Shown piece by piece: positions 17,522 to 27,822 of a stretch of 64,000 nucleotides of DNA. A program made the translations under genes and the position numbers. Position 1 is the stretch's first letter; the number at the start of each line of letters is the position of its first letter. The notes below the pieces were generated by a model, which made no database searches, was not told the DNA's origin, and saw only the letters and a list, made by a program, of their open reading frames with translations. Origin of the DNA: CAVVIG01 sp050249955 (lineage in GTDB: Bacteria; Acidobacteriota; Vicinamibacteria; Vicinamibacterales; CAVVIG01); assembly GCA_050249955.1 (NCBI GenBank), contig JBFWPN010000014.1, positions 65,608 through 129,607 on the forward strand. The letters run 5' to 3'.

Positions 17522-20191
17522 ATGTCCGTCGGCCGTGCCGCCCGGTTTGCCGCCAGCCTTGCTGGTCTCGCCGTTGCGGTGGCCCTTGTACGCCCGCAGG
17601 TCCCGGTGGCTGCCGCGCCAGGCATCCAGGCGCCGGACCAGTTTATCGGTTTCAAGGTTGGCGCGGACACCAAGCTCGCCCGCTGGGATCGCATCGTCGA
17701 GTACATGAAGCAGGTGGCGGGCGGGTCGGACCGGGTGCGCCTGCGCGAGCTGGGCAAGACCAACAACGGCCAGCCGTTCCTGATGATGGAGATCTCGTCG
17801 CCAGAGACCATCAAGAACCTGGACCGCTACAAGCAGTACGAGCGACGGCTCTACTTCCAGAACGGCGCCCCAACGCCCAGGGAGCGTGACGAAATCTTCA
17901 GGCAGGGCAAGGTGGTGGTGTTCGTCGGTGCGAGCATCCACGCCACGGAGGTGGGTGCCACCCAGATGACGCTGGAACTGGTGCATCACCTGGCGACCGA
18001 CGACTCTCCTGCCACCCGCAAGATCCTCGACAACGTGATCCTGCTGCTGGTGCCGAGCCTCAACCCGGACGGGCAGACGCTGGTCACGGACTGGTACAAC
18101 CGCAATCTCGGCACGCCGTACGAGGCCAGCCCGCTGCCGATGCTGTACCACCCGTACGTGGGTCACGACAACAATCGCGACATGTACATGTTCACGCAGA
18201 AGGAGAGCCAGTTCGTCGCGCAGGTGGCGTGGCACGACTGGATCCCGTCGGTGTGGCTGGACGCGCACCAGATGGGAGCGGGGGGACCGCGCATCTTCGT
18301 GATGCCAGCGACAGACCCCATCAACCCGAACGTGCACCCGCTGATCTACCGGTGGAACGCGATTCTCGGCCAGTCGCAGGCGGCGGCGCTGGAGGCGGCC
18401 GGGAAGGACGGCATCATCTACAACTCCACCTACACCAACTTCTGGCAGGGGGCGATGGCCTGGGCCGGGTGGTGGCACAACCAGGTGGGGCTCCTCACCG
18501 AGGTGGCGAGCGTCCGCATTGCCTCGCCGACCGACCAGATGAAGGGTTCGCTCCGCAACACCATGCCGAGCGACTTCGCGCGCGAAGCCGCCATGGACGC
18601 CGTCGTCCCGGGGATGGGCACGCTGGGCGCACCGGTGGATACCAACCCGCGCACCGAGTATCCGCGCCCCTGGCTCGGTGGCCGGTGGACACTGCGCGAT
18701 ATCGTCGACTACCAGTACATCGCCACGATGGCGCTGCTGGACACGGCGGCGGATAGGCGCGAGGCCATCCTGCGGCAGATTTACGAAGTGAACCGCCAGA
18801 CGGTGGAGGATGGGCGGACCGGTCCGGTGAAGGCCATCCTGATCCCGATCGACCTCCAGCAGGATGCCCGGGAGGCGCTCCACCTGGCTGAGCGGCTCAT
18901 GATGGGTGGGGTCGAGGTGTACCGCGCCGAGGCCGCCTTCGAGCTCGACGACCGGCCCTACCAGCCGGGCACTCTGGTCATCCCGATGACGCAGGTGTTC
19001 GCGCGCTATGCCAAGGACCTGCTCGAGAAGCAGACCTACCCGGAGGTGCGGCGAGCGCCCAACCTGCCGGCGGAGGCGCCGTACGACGTCACGGCCTGGT
19101 CGCTCGGCCTGCAGTTCGGCGTGACGCTCGACTTCGCCACCGAGCCGATGCCGAACGTGAAGCTCACGCGGGTCGCCGCCCCCCTGAAGCTGCCGGGCCG
19201 TGTCACCGGCAACGGCACCCGGTTCGTGTTCGAGTACACCGGTGCAGACAGCGCGATTGCGGTGAACCGTCTGCTGAAGGACGGCGTGAAGGTGGCGTTC
19301 ACCCCGTCGTCTCACGTCATCGTGGACGGCGCGGGTCGCTCGCAGCTGGAGGAGATTGCACGCGACCTGGGGGTGTCGTTTTCGGCGGCCGAGGCGCCGC
19401 CGCCCGGCGTGCCCGACGAGCCGAAGCAGCCGATCCGGGCACCGCGCGTGGCGCTCTACCAGCCCTGGACCGGCGGCAACATCGACGAAGGCTGGACGCG
19501 CTGGGTGCTCGAGGAGTACGAGTTCCGGTACACCACCGTGCACAATGCCGACCTCCGGGCCGGCGGGCTGCGCCGGAAGTTCGACGCGATCATCCTCCCG
19601 GACCAGGCGCCGCGCGAGATCGTGGACGGCAACCTCGGCGCGGCCATCCGCCCGGAGTACCGCGGTGGCATCGGCGACATCGGCGTCGACAGCCTGCAGC
19701 GCTTCGTGAGCGAGGGAGGCACGCTCATCGCCCTGGGCGCGGCGTCCGACCTGGTGGTGGACCGCTTCCCGGTGCCGGTGCGCGACCAGAAACGCGCCCT
19801 GCGACGTGACCAGCACTTCGGTCCCGGCACGATCCTCCGCATACAGGTGGACACGACCAACCCGCTCGGCTACGGCATGGCGGCCGACACCTACGGCTTC
19901 TACAACAACAGTCCGTTCTTCACGCTGGTGGACGGCTTCAACGCCAACAAGGCCTCGGTGATTGCGCGCTTCCCGAACGAGGAGGTCGTCGCGTCGGGCT
20001 GGCTCCGGGGCGAAGACCTGATGGCCGGCCGCGCCGCCGTGGTGTCGGTCGACTTCAGGCCTGGCCGCATCGTGCTCTTCGGGCTCCGCCCGCAGCACCG
20101 CGCCCAGACCCACGCCACCTTCCCGATGCTCTTCAACTCGCTGTACCTGTCGGCGGAAGCCTCGGCCTCCACCTCCGACAACCAGCAATGA
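17522..20191 (+). CDS. M14 family zinc carboxypeptidase, secreted, multi-domain
   Basis: An 889-residue exported metallopeptidase. The signal peptide is MSVGRAARFAASLAGLAVAV with cleavage near VAAAPG. The zinc site of carboxypeptidase A-like enzymes is visible: His and Glu in ASIHATEVGA (about 140-143), the substrate Asn/Arg region LNPDGQTLV, and a third ligand His in LDAHQMGAGG (about 249). The domain ends near residue 400. The C-terminal 450 residues contain a glutamine-amidotransferase-like Rossmann region (RVALYQPWTGGNIDEGWT, DAIILPDQAP), known in several large bacterial M14 proteins. ATG 17522 is chosen over an upstream in-frame start because it begins the signal peptide and sits directly behind a -10 box. 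Its stop overlaps the next gene (ATGA). Confidence 0.9.
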   Translation: MSVGRAARFAASLAGLAVAVALVRPQVPVAAAPGIQAPDQFIGFKVGADTKLARWDRIVEYMKQVAGGSDRVRLRELGKTNNGQPFLMMEISSPETIKNLDRYKQYERRLYFQNGAPTPRERDEIFRQGKVVVFVGASIHATEVGATQMTLELVHHLATDDSPATRKILDNVILLLVPSLNPDGQTLVTDWYNRNLGTPYEASPLPMLYHPYVGHDNNRDMYMFTQKESQFVAQVAWHDWIPSVWLDAHQMGAGGPRIFVMPATDPINPNVHPLIYRWNAILGQSQAAALEAAGKDGIIYNSTYTNFWQGAMAWAGWWHNQVGLLTEVASVRIASPTDQMKGSLRNTMPSDFAREAAMDAVVPGMGTLGAPVDTNPRTEYPRPWLGGRWTLRDIVDYQYIATMALLDTAADRREAILRQIYEVNRQTVEDGRTGPVKAILIPIDLQQDAREALHLAERLMMGGVEVYRAEAAFELDDRPYQPGTLVIPMTQVFARYAKDLLEKQTYPEVRRAPNLPAEAPYDVTAWSLGLQFGVTLDFATEPMPNVKLTRVAAPLKLPGRVTGNGTRFVFEYTGADSAIAVNRLLKDGVKVAFTPSSHVIVDGAGRSQLEEIARDLGVSFSAAEAPPPGVPDEPKQPIRAPRVALYQPWTGGNIDEGWTRWVLEEYEFRYTTVHNADLRAGGLRRKFDAIILPDQAPREIVDGNLGAAIRPEYRGGIGDIGVDSLQRFVSEGGTLIALGAASDLVVDRFPVPVRDQKRALRRDQHFGPGTILRIQVDTTNPLGYGMAADTYGFYNNSPFFTLVDGFNANKASVIARFPNEEVVASGWLRGEDLMAGRAAVVSVDFRPGRIVLFGLRPQHRAQTHATFPMLFNSLYLSAEASASTSDNQQ

Positions 20192-20688
20192 TCCGGATCG
20201 TCGTCACCGGCGGCACATTCGACAAGGAATACAACGAGCTGAACGGCACGCTGTTCTTCAAGGACACGCACGTGCCGGAGATGCTGCGGCTGGGGCGCTC
20301 ACTCGTCGAGGTGGGCGTGGACACGCTGATGATGATGGACAGCCTCGACATGACCGACGCGGACCGCGCGCGCATCGTCCAGGCGTGCCGCGACGCCGAA
20401 GAGTCGCGCATCGTCGTCACGCATGGCACGGACACGATGGTGCAGACCGCGCGGTCGATCGCCACCAGCGGAGATGCTGCGCTGGCCGCGAAAACCATCG
20501 TGCTGACCGGGGCGATGGTGCCGTACGCGTTCGGCAGTTCGGACGGCCTGTTCAACCTGGGGAGCGCCCTCTCGTTCGTGCAGGCGCTGCCAGCGGGAGT
20601 CTACGTGGCGATGAACGGCCGCTGCTTCCCGTGGGACGCGGTGGAGAAGGACCGGGAAGCTGGGATCTTCAGAGAAGTAAGAACCTAG
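20188..20688 (+). CDS. Single-domain asparaginase-like protein
   Basis: A 166-residue protein matching only the N-terminal domain of L-asparaginases. The catalytic threonine loop TGGTFDKEYNE (about 8-18) and the second-threonine motif THGTDTMVQTA (about 78-88) are present, as is VLTGAMVPYAFGSSDG. Full-length asparaginases are about 320-350 residues; the whole C-terminal domain is absent here and no remnant follows. Short stand-alone proteins of this type occur in other bacteria, so it is probably a real gene rather than a fragment, but asparaginase activity is doubtful. It overlaps the M14 stop by four bases (ATGA) and is translationally coupled. The last residues run into an inverted repeat. 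Confidence 0.85.
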   Translation: MIRIVVTGGTFDKEYNELNGTLFFKDTHVPEMLRLGRSLVEVGVDTLMMMDSLDMTDADRARIVQACRDAEESRIVVTHGTDTMVQTARSIATSGDAALAAKTIVLTGAMVPYAFGSSDGLFNLGSALSFVQALPAGVYVAMNGRCFPWDAVEKDREAGIFREVRT

Positions 20689-20725
20689 ACGTCAGAGATT
20701 GTCTGAAGTTCTGGGTTCTAGGTTC
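20681..20725. repeat. Inverted repeat spanning both stop codons of a convergent pair
   Basis: GAACCTAGA (20681-20689) is repeated inverted as TCTAGGTTC (20717-20725), so the asparaginase-like gene and the DinB gene both end in the sequence ACC TAG. A GACGTCAGA element starts at 20688. The structure could act as a bidirectional terminator, although no long T-tract follows on either strand. Confidence 0.5.
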
Positions 20726-21197
20726 CAAGCAGCGTGAGCTGCTTGAGGTGGTGCACCTGGTGGCCGGCTTCCTGGTAGATGATCCAGTTCACCGTCATCG
20801 GCCCGTACTCGTCGTGCGTGAGCACGGTCTCGCGGTCGGCGTCGGTCAGTGAGGCGTACAGCGCCAGGTTGATCGAGGCGAGTACGAGGAAGACGTTCAG
20901 GGCGTCAGGTCCGCTGGTGCCCAGCTCGCGCGCCAGCCACTTGTCCTGGTCGAACGACTGCGCCGTGAAGTTGTCGGTGGTAAGCGACATCCGCGCACGC
21001 GTGCCCAGCGCCAGCTCAGTCTGGGCCAGGTGAATCATCACCTGCCGTGCGGTCCACTTCCCGGGACCTGTCGGCCGTTCCCACTGCTCCGCCGTCCAGC
21101 CCGCAACCAGCGCCGGATACGCCGTGATCGACTCGCGCATGACGACGAGCGGGTCGCGCCCGTCGAGGTGATGGGAGTACGGCGTTGAGGGGATCAT
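20718..21197 (-). CDS. DinB family protein
   Basis: A 159-residue four-helix-bundle protein of the DinB/YfiT type. Members bind a metal through three histidines and include thiol transferases and damage-induced proteins. Visible here are KWTARQVMIHLAQTELALG (first His, about 55), and the C-terminal HxxxH in EAGHQVHHLKQL. The substrate is unknown. It lies 8 bases downstream of a GNAT gene and is probably co-transcribed with it. Its 3' end takes part in the inverted repeat shared with the convergent asparaginase-like gene. Confidence 0.87.
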   Translation of the reverse strand: MIPSTPYSHHLDGRDPLVVMRESITAYPALVAGWTAEQWERPTGPGKWTARQVMIHLAQTELALGTRARMSLTTDNFTAQSFDQDKWLARELGTSGPDALNVFLVLASINLALYASLTDADRETVLTHDEYGPMTVNWIIYQEAGHQVHHLKQLTLLGT

Positions 21198-21205
21198 GTG
21201 CGTTC

Positions 21206-21802
21206 CTAGAGTGTGGCCTGCGTGACCGTCCGCGAGCTGCGGTGCCGTTCGAGCAGTTCCGGGTGCAGGCGCTTGCTCAGGTAGACCTTGGACTCGGCGT
21301 TGTCGATCGGGTCGCGGTCGTACTTGACCACTTCGAAGCGCAGGTGGTCCAGCGTGCCGCGCATGTCGTAGAACCTGTTCTTCGTCTTGACGACGATCTC
21401 GTCGAAACCCTGCTCGATGGCCCAGTGCTCCTGCTGCTCCGTGAGCGCCCGGAAGTGCCCCTGGCCGCGCCAGTCGCGCCGGGTGCCACCGATCCAGGTG
21501 TAGAGCACCCGCTTGCCGTCGAACTGCACGTAGCCCTGGAGCCGGTGCACCAGCTCGGCCAGCTTCGGGTCCTGCTCGTCGGCACGCAGTTCGTGAGCCA
21601 CCTTGTAGGAGACCGGCACGACCATGCCCGGGTCGTCAGGGGCAGGGCCCATGCAGATCAGGATCAGGTGCGACCTGTCGCGCAGGCGCGTGACGATCTC
21701 GGCAGCCGTCTTCTTGCGCGGGAACTCGCCGAAGTACTCTTCGATGTACTGAATCTCGAGTGCGCCCTGTTCGAGTTCGTACTGGGTGATGAGGTATTCC
21801 AC
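21206..21802 (-). CDS. GNAT family N-acetyltransferase-like protein
   Basis: About 198 residues if started at GTG 21802, the only start that keeps the conserved N terminus EYLITQYELEQGALEIQYIEEYFGEFP. A GNAT-like acetyl-CoA motif is seen in TRRDWRGQGHFRALTEQQEHWA (about 110-130), followed by FDEIVVKTKNRFYDMRGTLDHLRFEVV. No Shine-Dalgarno sequence precedes GTG; a TACAAT box ends 12 bases upstream (21815-21820 on the complementary strand), so the leader may be only a few bases. The substrate is unknown. It heads a two-gene unit with DinB and diverges from the barrel-like gene at 21881. Confidence 0.75.
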   Translation of the reverse strand: MEYLITQYELEQGALEIQYIEEYFGEFPRKKTAAEIVTRLRDRSHLILICMGPAPDDPGMVVPVSYKVAHELRADEQDPKLAELVHRLQGYVQFDGKRVLYTWIGGTRRDWRGQGHFRALTEQQEHWAIEQGFDEIVVKTKNRFYDMRGTLDHLRFEVVKYDRDPIDNAESKVYLSKRLHPELLERHRSSRTVTQATL

Positions 21803-21880
21803 GGGAACCCGGGCATTGTACTTCAGCCGCTGACGCGAACCCGAAGGCGTGAGCGGCTGGCGAGCGGCGTGCATCACGGG

Positions 21881-23068
21881 ATGCCCGTGGACCTGAACCG
21901 TTCGACATCCGTGGTCGTGTGCGTGCTCACGCTGTGGCTCGCGCCCGAGGCTGGCGCGCAGGATCACGTGGCCGATGCCCTGGCGTTCCTCGTCACCAGC
22001 CAATCGGTGAACACTGGCAGCGAGGCGCGTGATGCCGCAGCCGCGGACGCGACCAGCCGGACCATCTCGTCCGCCCTGCTGGCGAACCTGGCCGCGCTGC
22101 CCATCACGTCCACCGCAGGTGCCTTCTCCTACCAGCTGAACCCGGCACTCGGCACCGTGGAGCGTTCGACACAGAGCTTCGGTCCGGTGTTCGCCGACCG
22201 TGCCGTCACGCTGGGCGCAGGCACGGCCACGATCGGCCTCTCGTTCCAGCACCTGCGCTTCACGGCCCTGGACGGACGCAACCTGCGCGGCGGGACGCTG
22301 GTCACGACGGCGAACCAGTTCGTGGACGAGCCCGAGGCGTTCGACGTCGACCGGTTGACGCTCGGCATCGATGCCGACGTGGCCACCCTGTACGGAAGCG
22401 TCGGCCTGACCGACCGCGTGGACGTGGCCGTGGCCGCGCCGCTCGTCTCGCTGCGCCTGAATGGCGCCAGGGTCAACGCCTACCGCGGCCGCCAGTTCAC
22501 GCAGGCGACGGCCCGCGCCACCGCGCTCGGAGTGGCCGACCTCCTCGTGCGAAGCAAGGTGCGCCTGCTGACCTATGAGGGGATGAACCTGGCTGGAGCC
22601 GTGGACGTCCGCCTGCCCACCGGGTCGCGAGAGGACCTCCTGGGTACAGGCCGGACCGCGGTCCGCATGTCGGCAGTGGGCTCTGCCGAGGGGCCGCGCA
22701 CCTCCGCGCACGCCTCGATCGGACTCGCGTTCGGCGGCCTCGCCACCGAGTTCACCTACAGTGGCGCCGTCGCCACGGCGGCTTCACCAAGACTCACCCT
22801 GACGGCCGAGGCGCTTGGCCGCTGGGCCGACCTGCCGGGCGACATTGTCCGGGTGGAGCAGCCACACCCGTTGCTGGCCGGCGTGAACACCATCCGGCTG
22901 CTGCCCGGAAGCTCGCGCTTGCAGACACTGACCCTCGCGCCTGGGCTCAAGTGGAACGTGACCGGGACGTGGATCCTGGTGGCGAACGTCGGTATCCCGA
23001 TGCTCAAGGGTGGGCTCCGAGCGCCAGTGATGCCGATGGTCGCCCTCGAGTACGCCCTGGGTCGTTGA
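21881..23068 (+). CDS. Exported outer-membrane barrel-like protein
   Basis: A 395-residue protein with a signal peptide (STSVVVCVLTLWLAPEAGA). The mature part is rich in alternating hydrophobic/polar strands and resembles outer-membrane porin-like proteins of the phenol-degradation meta-pathway type (for example GTATIGLSFQHLRFTALDG, YGSVGLTDRVDVAVAAPLVS, NLAGAVDVRLPTGSREDLLG). The C-terminal strand ends in LEYALGR. Such proteins are usually small-molecule channels; nothing here fixes a substrate. I start at ATG 21881; the upstream open frame is antisense to the GNAT gene. It converges on the TPR/NTF2-like gene with a 29-base gap. Confidence 0.78.
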   Translation: MPVDLNRSTSVVVCVLTLWLAPEAGAQDHVADALAFLVTSQSVNTGSEARDAAAADATSRTISSALLANLAALPITSTAGAFSYQLNPALGTVERSTQSFGPVFADRAVTLGAGTATIGLSFQHLRFTALDGRNLRGGTLVTTANQFVDEPEAFDVDRLTLGIDADVATLYGSVGLTDRVDVAVAAPLVSLRLNGARVNAYRGRQFTQATARATALGVADLLVRSKVRLLTYEGMNLAGAVDVRLPTGSREDLLGTGRTAVRMSAVGSAEGPRTSAHASIGLAFGGLATEFTYSGAVATAASPRLTLTAEALGRWADLPGDIVRVEQPHPLLAGVNTIRLLPGSSRLQTLTLAPGLKWNVTGTWILVANVGIPMLKGGLRAPVMPMVALEYALGR

Positions 23069-23097
23069 ACCGCGCCGCCACAGCCGGCGGGCCGATG

Positions 23098-24420
23098 TCA
23101 CCGTTCGGCCCTGGCCTGCTCGATCTGCCATGCCTCGCCTGCCTTGCGCACGGCAAAGGTCCATACACGCGGCTCGACCCTGGGTTCGCGGCTGCCGATG
23201 CGCGGAACGTAGCGGGTGACACCCCGGCAGACCGCCGAACCGGCCACACCGTTCAGCTGCACGCGGCAGTCGTCGAATGTGATCCGCTGCGACTGCAGCC
23301 CGTCGAAGGCGCGCTGCAGGGCAGCGCCGTCCACCGCTGGCCAGACCGCCTGCGCGGCGCGGGCATCCAGCGCTTCATAAGCCAGACGGTACTGCTGAAG
23401 AGTCCGTCGCACCAGCTCATCGTCTGGTGCGACACGACGACTGGTCGTGCCTGAGCGCTCGGCCGAAGCCAGCACCGGTGTGGCCGCCACGGGCGGGTCG
23501 GGGCCCGGCGCAGTGGGCAGGGCAGCCTGGCTGACTCCTGGGGCAACCACCACCGGATCCGCCGGGGTCGAGGCCGCGGCATTCGGCGCCGGCTCTGAAA
23601 CGGGCGGCCAGACGAACGGACGGGTGGGCGCTCGGCGTGCGGGTGGAGTCTCGTCCAGCGGTGAGACGGTCACGACCGGTCGTATCGAGAGAGGCCGGGG
23701 TGTCGACTCCCCTGAACGCGGCCTGTCTTCGGGCGGGGGCTGGCTCGGCAGATCGGGCACCGCCTGGGTAGCGGCCGGCATCGCTGCCGCCGAAGGCACC
23801 GAGGCCGGACCGATGGTCAGTGCAGACCGCTGAGCGTCTCCGCCAGCCACGATTCCGGGTGACTGCGGCGTGGGGGCCACAACGGTCCACAGCACCAGCA
23901 CGGTGAAGACGGCAAGCCCGGCCACCAGCGGCAGCAGACCGAAGGGCCTGGACGGCAGGTGCTCCGATGCGTCGAGTTCGATGGCGAGCGACACCAGCTC
24001 GGGATGTGCTGCGTCGATGGCGCGGATCTCGGCCATGATGCCGCGCGCCAGGTCGTAGCGGCCACGTGCGAGCGCACGCCGGGCGGCCGCCGCCCGCTTC
24101 TCGACGCGCCTAAGCCTCGCACGGTGTTCGAAGCGCGCCCACCCTTCCTCGGAGATCAGCGTGTCGGGCGGTGCCGAACCGGCCGTCTCGGGGGTTCCCG
24201 TCGGAGGTCGCACCGAAAGCTCACGCGGCCATGCCCCCTCCTCCACCAGTTCGAGCATCGTCCGCGACGCCAGGTAGTCGGGGTCGAGGGACAGGGCTGC
24301 CTGCACGGAGAGACGCGCCGCCGCGCGGTCACCCCGCTCGAGGGCTCCGCGCGCGCTGCTGAGATGTTCACGGATGGCGAGCCGCCGCGCTCGTGGATCC
24401 ACGAGCGCGGGGCGTTGCAA
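23098..24420 (-). CDS. Single-pass membrane protein with TPR-like N terminus and NTF2-like C terminus
   Basis: About 440 residues, no family name recognised. The N-terminal 60 residues look like a TPR pair (SSARGALERGDRAAARLSVQAALSLDP). A transmembrane helix (LLPLVAGLAVFTVLVLWTVV) lies around 164-185, followed by a long Pro/Ser/Thr-rich linker and a C-terminal domain of about 110 residues (VRRTLQQYRLAYEALDARAAQAVWP to the end) resembling SnoaL/NTF2-like domains. The start is uncertain: TTG 24420 keeps the frame and lies 12 bases after the glnS stop, while a GTG at 24402 falls inside a perfect palindrome. The order implies a cytoplasmic TPR part and an external C-terminal part. Confidence 0.7.
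   Translation of the reverse strand: MQRPALVDPRARRLAIREHLSSARGALERGDRAAARLSVQAALSLDPDYLASRTMLELVEEGAWPRELSVRPPTGTPETAGSAPPDTLISEEGWARFEHRARLRRVEKRAAAARRALARGRYDLARGIMAEIRAIDAAHPELVSLAIELDASEHLPSRPFGLLPLVAGLAVFTVLVLWTVVAPTPQSPGIVAGGDAQRSALTIGPASVPSAAAMPAATQAVPDLPSQPPPEDRPRSGESTPRPLSIRPVVTVSPLDETPPARRAPTRPFVWPPVSEPAPNAAASTPADPVVVAPGVSQAALPTAPGPDPPVAATPVLASAERSGTTSRRVAPDDELVRRTLQQYRLAYEALDARAAQAVWPAVDGAALQRAFDGLQSQRITFDDCRVQLNGVAGSAVCRGVTRYVPRIGSREPRVEPRVWTFAVRKAGEAWQIEQARAER
24385..24410. repeat. Perfect 26-bp palindrome at the glnS/downstream-gene junction
   Basis: CCGCGCTCGTGGA (24385-24397) is followed directly by its exact reverse complement (24398-24410), centred on GGATCC. It lies 23 bases after the glnS stop and within the first codons of the next gene if that gene starts at TTG 24420. 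As RNA it would form a very stable hairpin over the possible start region; as DNA it could bind a dimeric protein. No T-tract follows. Confidence 0.7.
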
Positions 24421-24432
24421 GAGGGGTTCCGA

Positions 24433-26139
<1,707 letters not shown>

Positions 26140-26302
26140 GGTGTTCGATTCATTCTATAGGGAACGGCGGCTGCAGGTCGCCCGCCCCCAGCCACAACCG
26201 CGCACCGACGCTCCCGGCCCTGTCGCTCGGGCGGCGCCGCCCCCCGAAACGGGCCCACTCGGACCTTCCCACGCAGGCCTGGCGTCTTTCAGTGGGAACC
26301 TC

Positions 26303-26773
26303 ATGCACCTGCGCGCTGAAACCTGGGTGAACCGGCCGCCGGAGGCGGTGTTTCCGTTCTTTGCGGAAGCCGCCAACCTGCAGCAACTGACCCCGCCGTG
26401 GCTTCACTTCGAGATCCGGACCCCGCAGCCCATTGCGATGCAGGTCGGTGCGCTGATCGAGTACCGCATCAGCCTGCACGGAATCCCGATGTCGTGGCTG
26501 ACGGAGATTGCGGCATACCAGCCGCCGGACATGTTCGTGGACCGGCAGGTGCGGGGTCCCTACCGCACCTGGATCCACACGCACCAGTTCCGTCCGGAGC
26601 GGGGCGGCACGCTGCTGCTGGATCATGTCGAGTTCGACATGCTGGGCGGCGCGCTGGTTGGTCCGCTGGTCAGGCGCGACCTGCTCAGGATCTTCACGTA
26701 CCGGCACGAGGCCCTGCTCGCACACTTCGAGCAGCCGAAGCCGTGGCCGCCGGCCCGGATCCGGTTCGAGTAG
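26303..26773 (+). CDS. SRPBCC family (START-like) protein
   Basis: A 156-residue protein of the ligand-binding SRPBCC/START-like fold. The N terminus MHLRAETWVNRPPEAVFPFFAEAANLQQLTP and the following HFEIRTPQPIAMQVGALIEYRI are typical of the subgroup often found fused or adjacent to NAD-dependent epimerases. FVDRQVRGPYRTWIHTHQF and the C-terminal HEALLAHF complete the fold. I use ATG 26303, which begins the conserved fold; the open frame extends upstream to 25991 but overlaps glnS. Ligand unknown. It is followed 58 bases later by the sulfurtransferase gene, which appears to have its own -10 box. Confidence 0.85.
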   Translation: MHLRAETWVNRPPEAVFPFFAEAANLQQLTPPWLHFEIRTPQPIAMQVGALIEYRISLHGIPMSWLTEIAAYQPPDMFVDRQVRGPYRTWIHTHQFRPERGGTLLLDHVEFDMLGGALVGPLVRRDLLRIFTYRHEALLAHFEQPKPWPPARIRFE

Positions 26774-26818
26774 CGAGGCGGGCGGATCTGGCGTGCCGGG
26801 CAGGCAGGACTGCTCTGC

Positions 26819-26824
26819 TATCGT
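26819..26824 (+). promoter_or_regulatory. Possible leaderless -10 box before the sulfurtransferase gene
   Basis: TATCGT ends 7 bases before ATG 26832 and no Shine-Dalgarno sequence is visible. No convincing -35 box is seen 17 bases upstream, so this is a weaker member of the group of TANNNT boxes described in the findings. Confidence 0.35.
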
Positions 26825-26831
26825 GTGCCGC

Positions 26832-27671
26832 ATGACCTTCAGGACCCTGATCGACACCGACGGACTGGCGCGGATACTCGGGTCGCCGAACGTGGCTGTC
26901 GTCGACTGCCGGTTCGACCTGGCCAATACCGCCGCGGGCGAGGCGGCCTATGCCGAGGGGCACATCCCCGGCGCCGTGTACGCGCACCTCGATCGCGACC
27001 TCTCGGCCCCGAAAACCGGGGCCAATGGACGGCACCCGCTGCCGGCGCCAGGCGTGGCCGCGGCGACGTTTGGGCGGATGGGCATCGGGCCAGGCGTTCA
27101 GGTGGTGGCCTACGACCAGGACTCCGGGATGTACGCGAGCCGCCTCTGGTGGATGCTGCGGTGGCTGGGTCACGACGCCGTGGCGGTGCTCGACGGCGGG
27201 TTCACGCGCTGGCGCGGCGAACTCAGGCCGCTCTCGACGGAGGTCCCGGCCGTCGAACCCCGCCCGTTCGTGGCGATGCCGCGCAACTCGATGGTGGTTG
27301 CGGCCGTCGACATCCCCGCGGTCACAGCCGGGGGCAGCACCCTGGTGGACGCACGCGCACCTGAACGCTTCCGTGGTGAGGTCGAGCCGCTCGATCCGGT
27401 GGCGGGCCACATTCCCGGCGCGGTGAATCACTTCTTCGGCAGGAACCTCGCGCACGGCCACTTCAAGTCGCCAGACGACCTGCGCGAGGGCTTCCGCGAG
27501 TCGTTTGGTGACATCCCGGGAGATCGGATCGTGTGCTACTGCGGGTCGGGCGTGACCGCCTGCCACAACATCCTGGCCCTCGAGCACGCAGGTGTCACGG
27601 GTGTTCGGTTGTATCCGGGGTCGTGGAGCGAGTGGGTGGCCGACACGTCGAGGGGCGTCGAGAAGGGGTAG
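26832..27671 (+). CDS. sseA: Sulfurtransferase, 3-mercaptopyruvate type (two rhodanese domains)
   Basis: A 279-residue protein with two rhodanese domains. The first (about 10-130) is inactive-like (VVDCRFDLANTAAGEAAYAEGHIPGAVYAHLD), and the second (about 155-275) carries the active-site Cys in YCGSGVTACHN (about residue 238). The loop CGSGVTA is the form associated with 3-mercaptopyruvate sulfurtransferases, whereas thiosulfate enzymes usually have CRKGVT. The likely role is cytoplasmic transfer of sulfane sulfur from mercaptopyruvate to thiols or cyanide. It is convergent with the GNAT gene at 27823; a strong palindrome lies between them. Confidence 0.9.
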   Translation: MTFRTLIDTDGLARILGSPNVAVVDCRFDLANTAAGEAAYAEGHIPGAVYAHLDRDLSAPKTGANGRHPLPAPGVAAATFGRMGIGPGVQVVAYDQDSGMYASRLWWMLRWLGHDAVAVLDGGFTRWRGELRPLSTEVPAVEPRPFVAMPRNSMVVAAVDIPAVTAGGSTLVDARAPERFRGEVEPLDPVAGHIPGAVNHFFGRNLAHGHFKSPDDLREGFRESFGDIPGDRIVCYCGSGVTACHNILALEHAGVTGVRLYPGSWSEWVADTSRGVEKG

Positions 27672-27730
27672 GCGCGTCGACGTCAGAAATCGGACGTTGG
27701 AAGTCAGAACCGAAGTGGAAAGCCGGGAAC

Positions 27731-27756
27731 TGGGGGCGGCATGTATGCCGCCCCCA
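27731..27756. terminator. Bidirectional terminator-like palindrome between convergent genes
   Basis: A 12-base arm (27731-27742, TGGGGGCGGCAT) and its exact complement (27745-27756) are separated by only GT. It lies between the sulfurtransferase (+) and GNAT (-) stop codons. The 150-base gap also holds GTCAGAA twice, 20 bases apart (near 27681 and 27702). No T-tract follows the hairpin, so the terminator role is likely but not certain. Confidence 0.55.
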
Positions 27757-27822
27757 CGCTCCTCCTGACCTTCCCGGGTCCCCGGGCCTTCCTGGCTGTC
27801 CGGGCCCTCCCAGCCTCCGGCC

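Noticed and set aside
17432..20188. Minus-strand open frame of 918 codons opposite the M14 peptidase gene
   Set aside because: Its product is extremely rich in Arg, His, Gly and Val without any domain, as expected for the antisense of a GC-rich gene; the plus strand carries clear M14 motifs.
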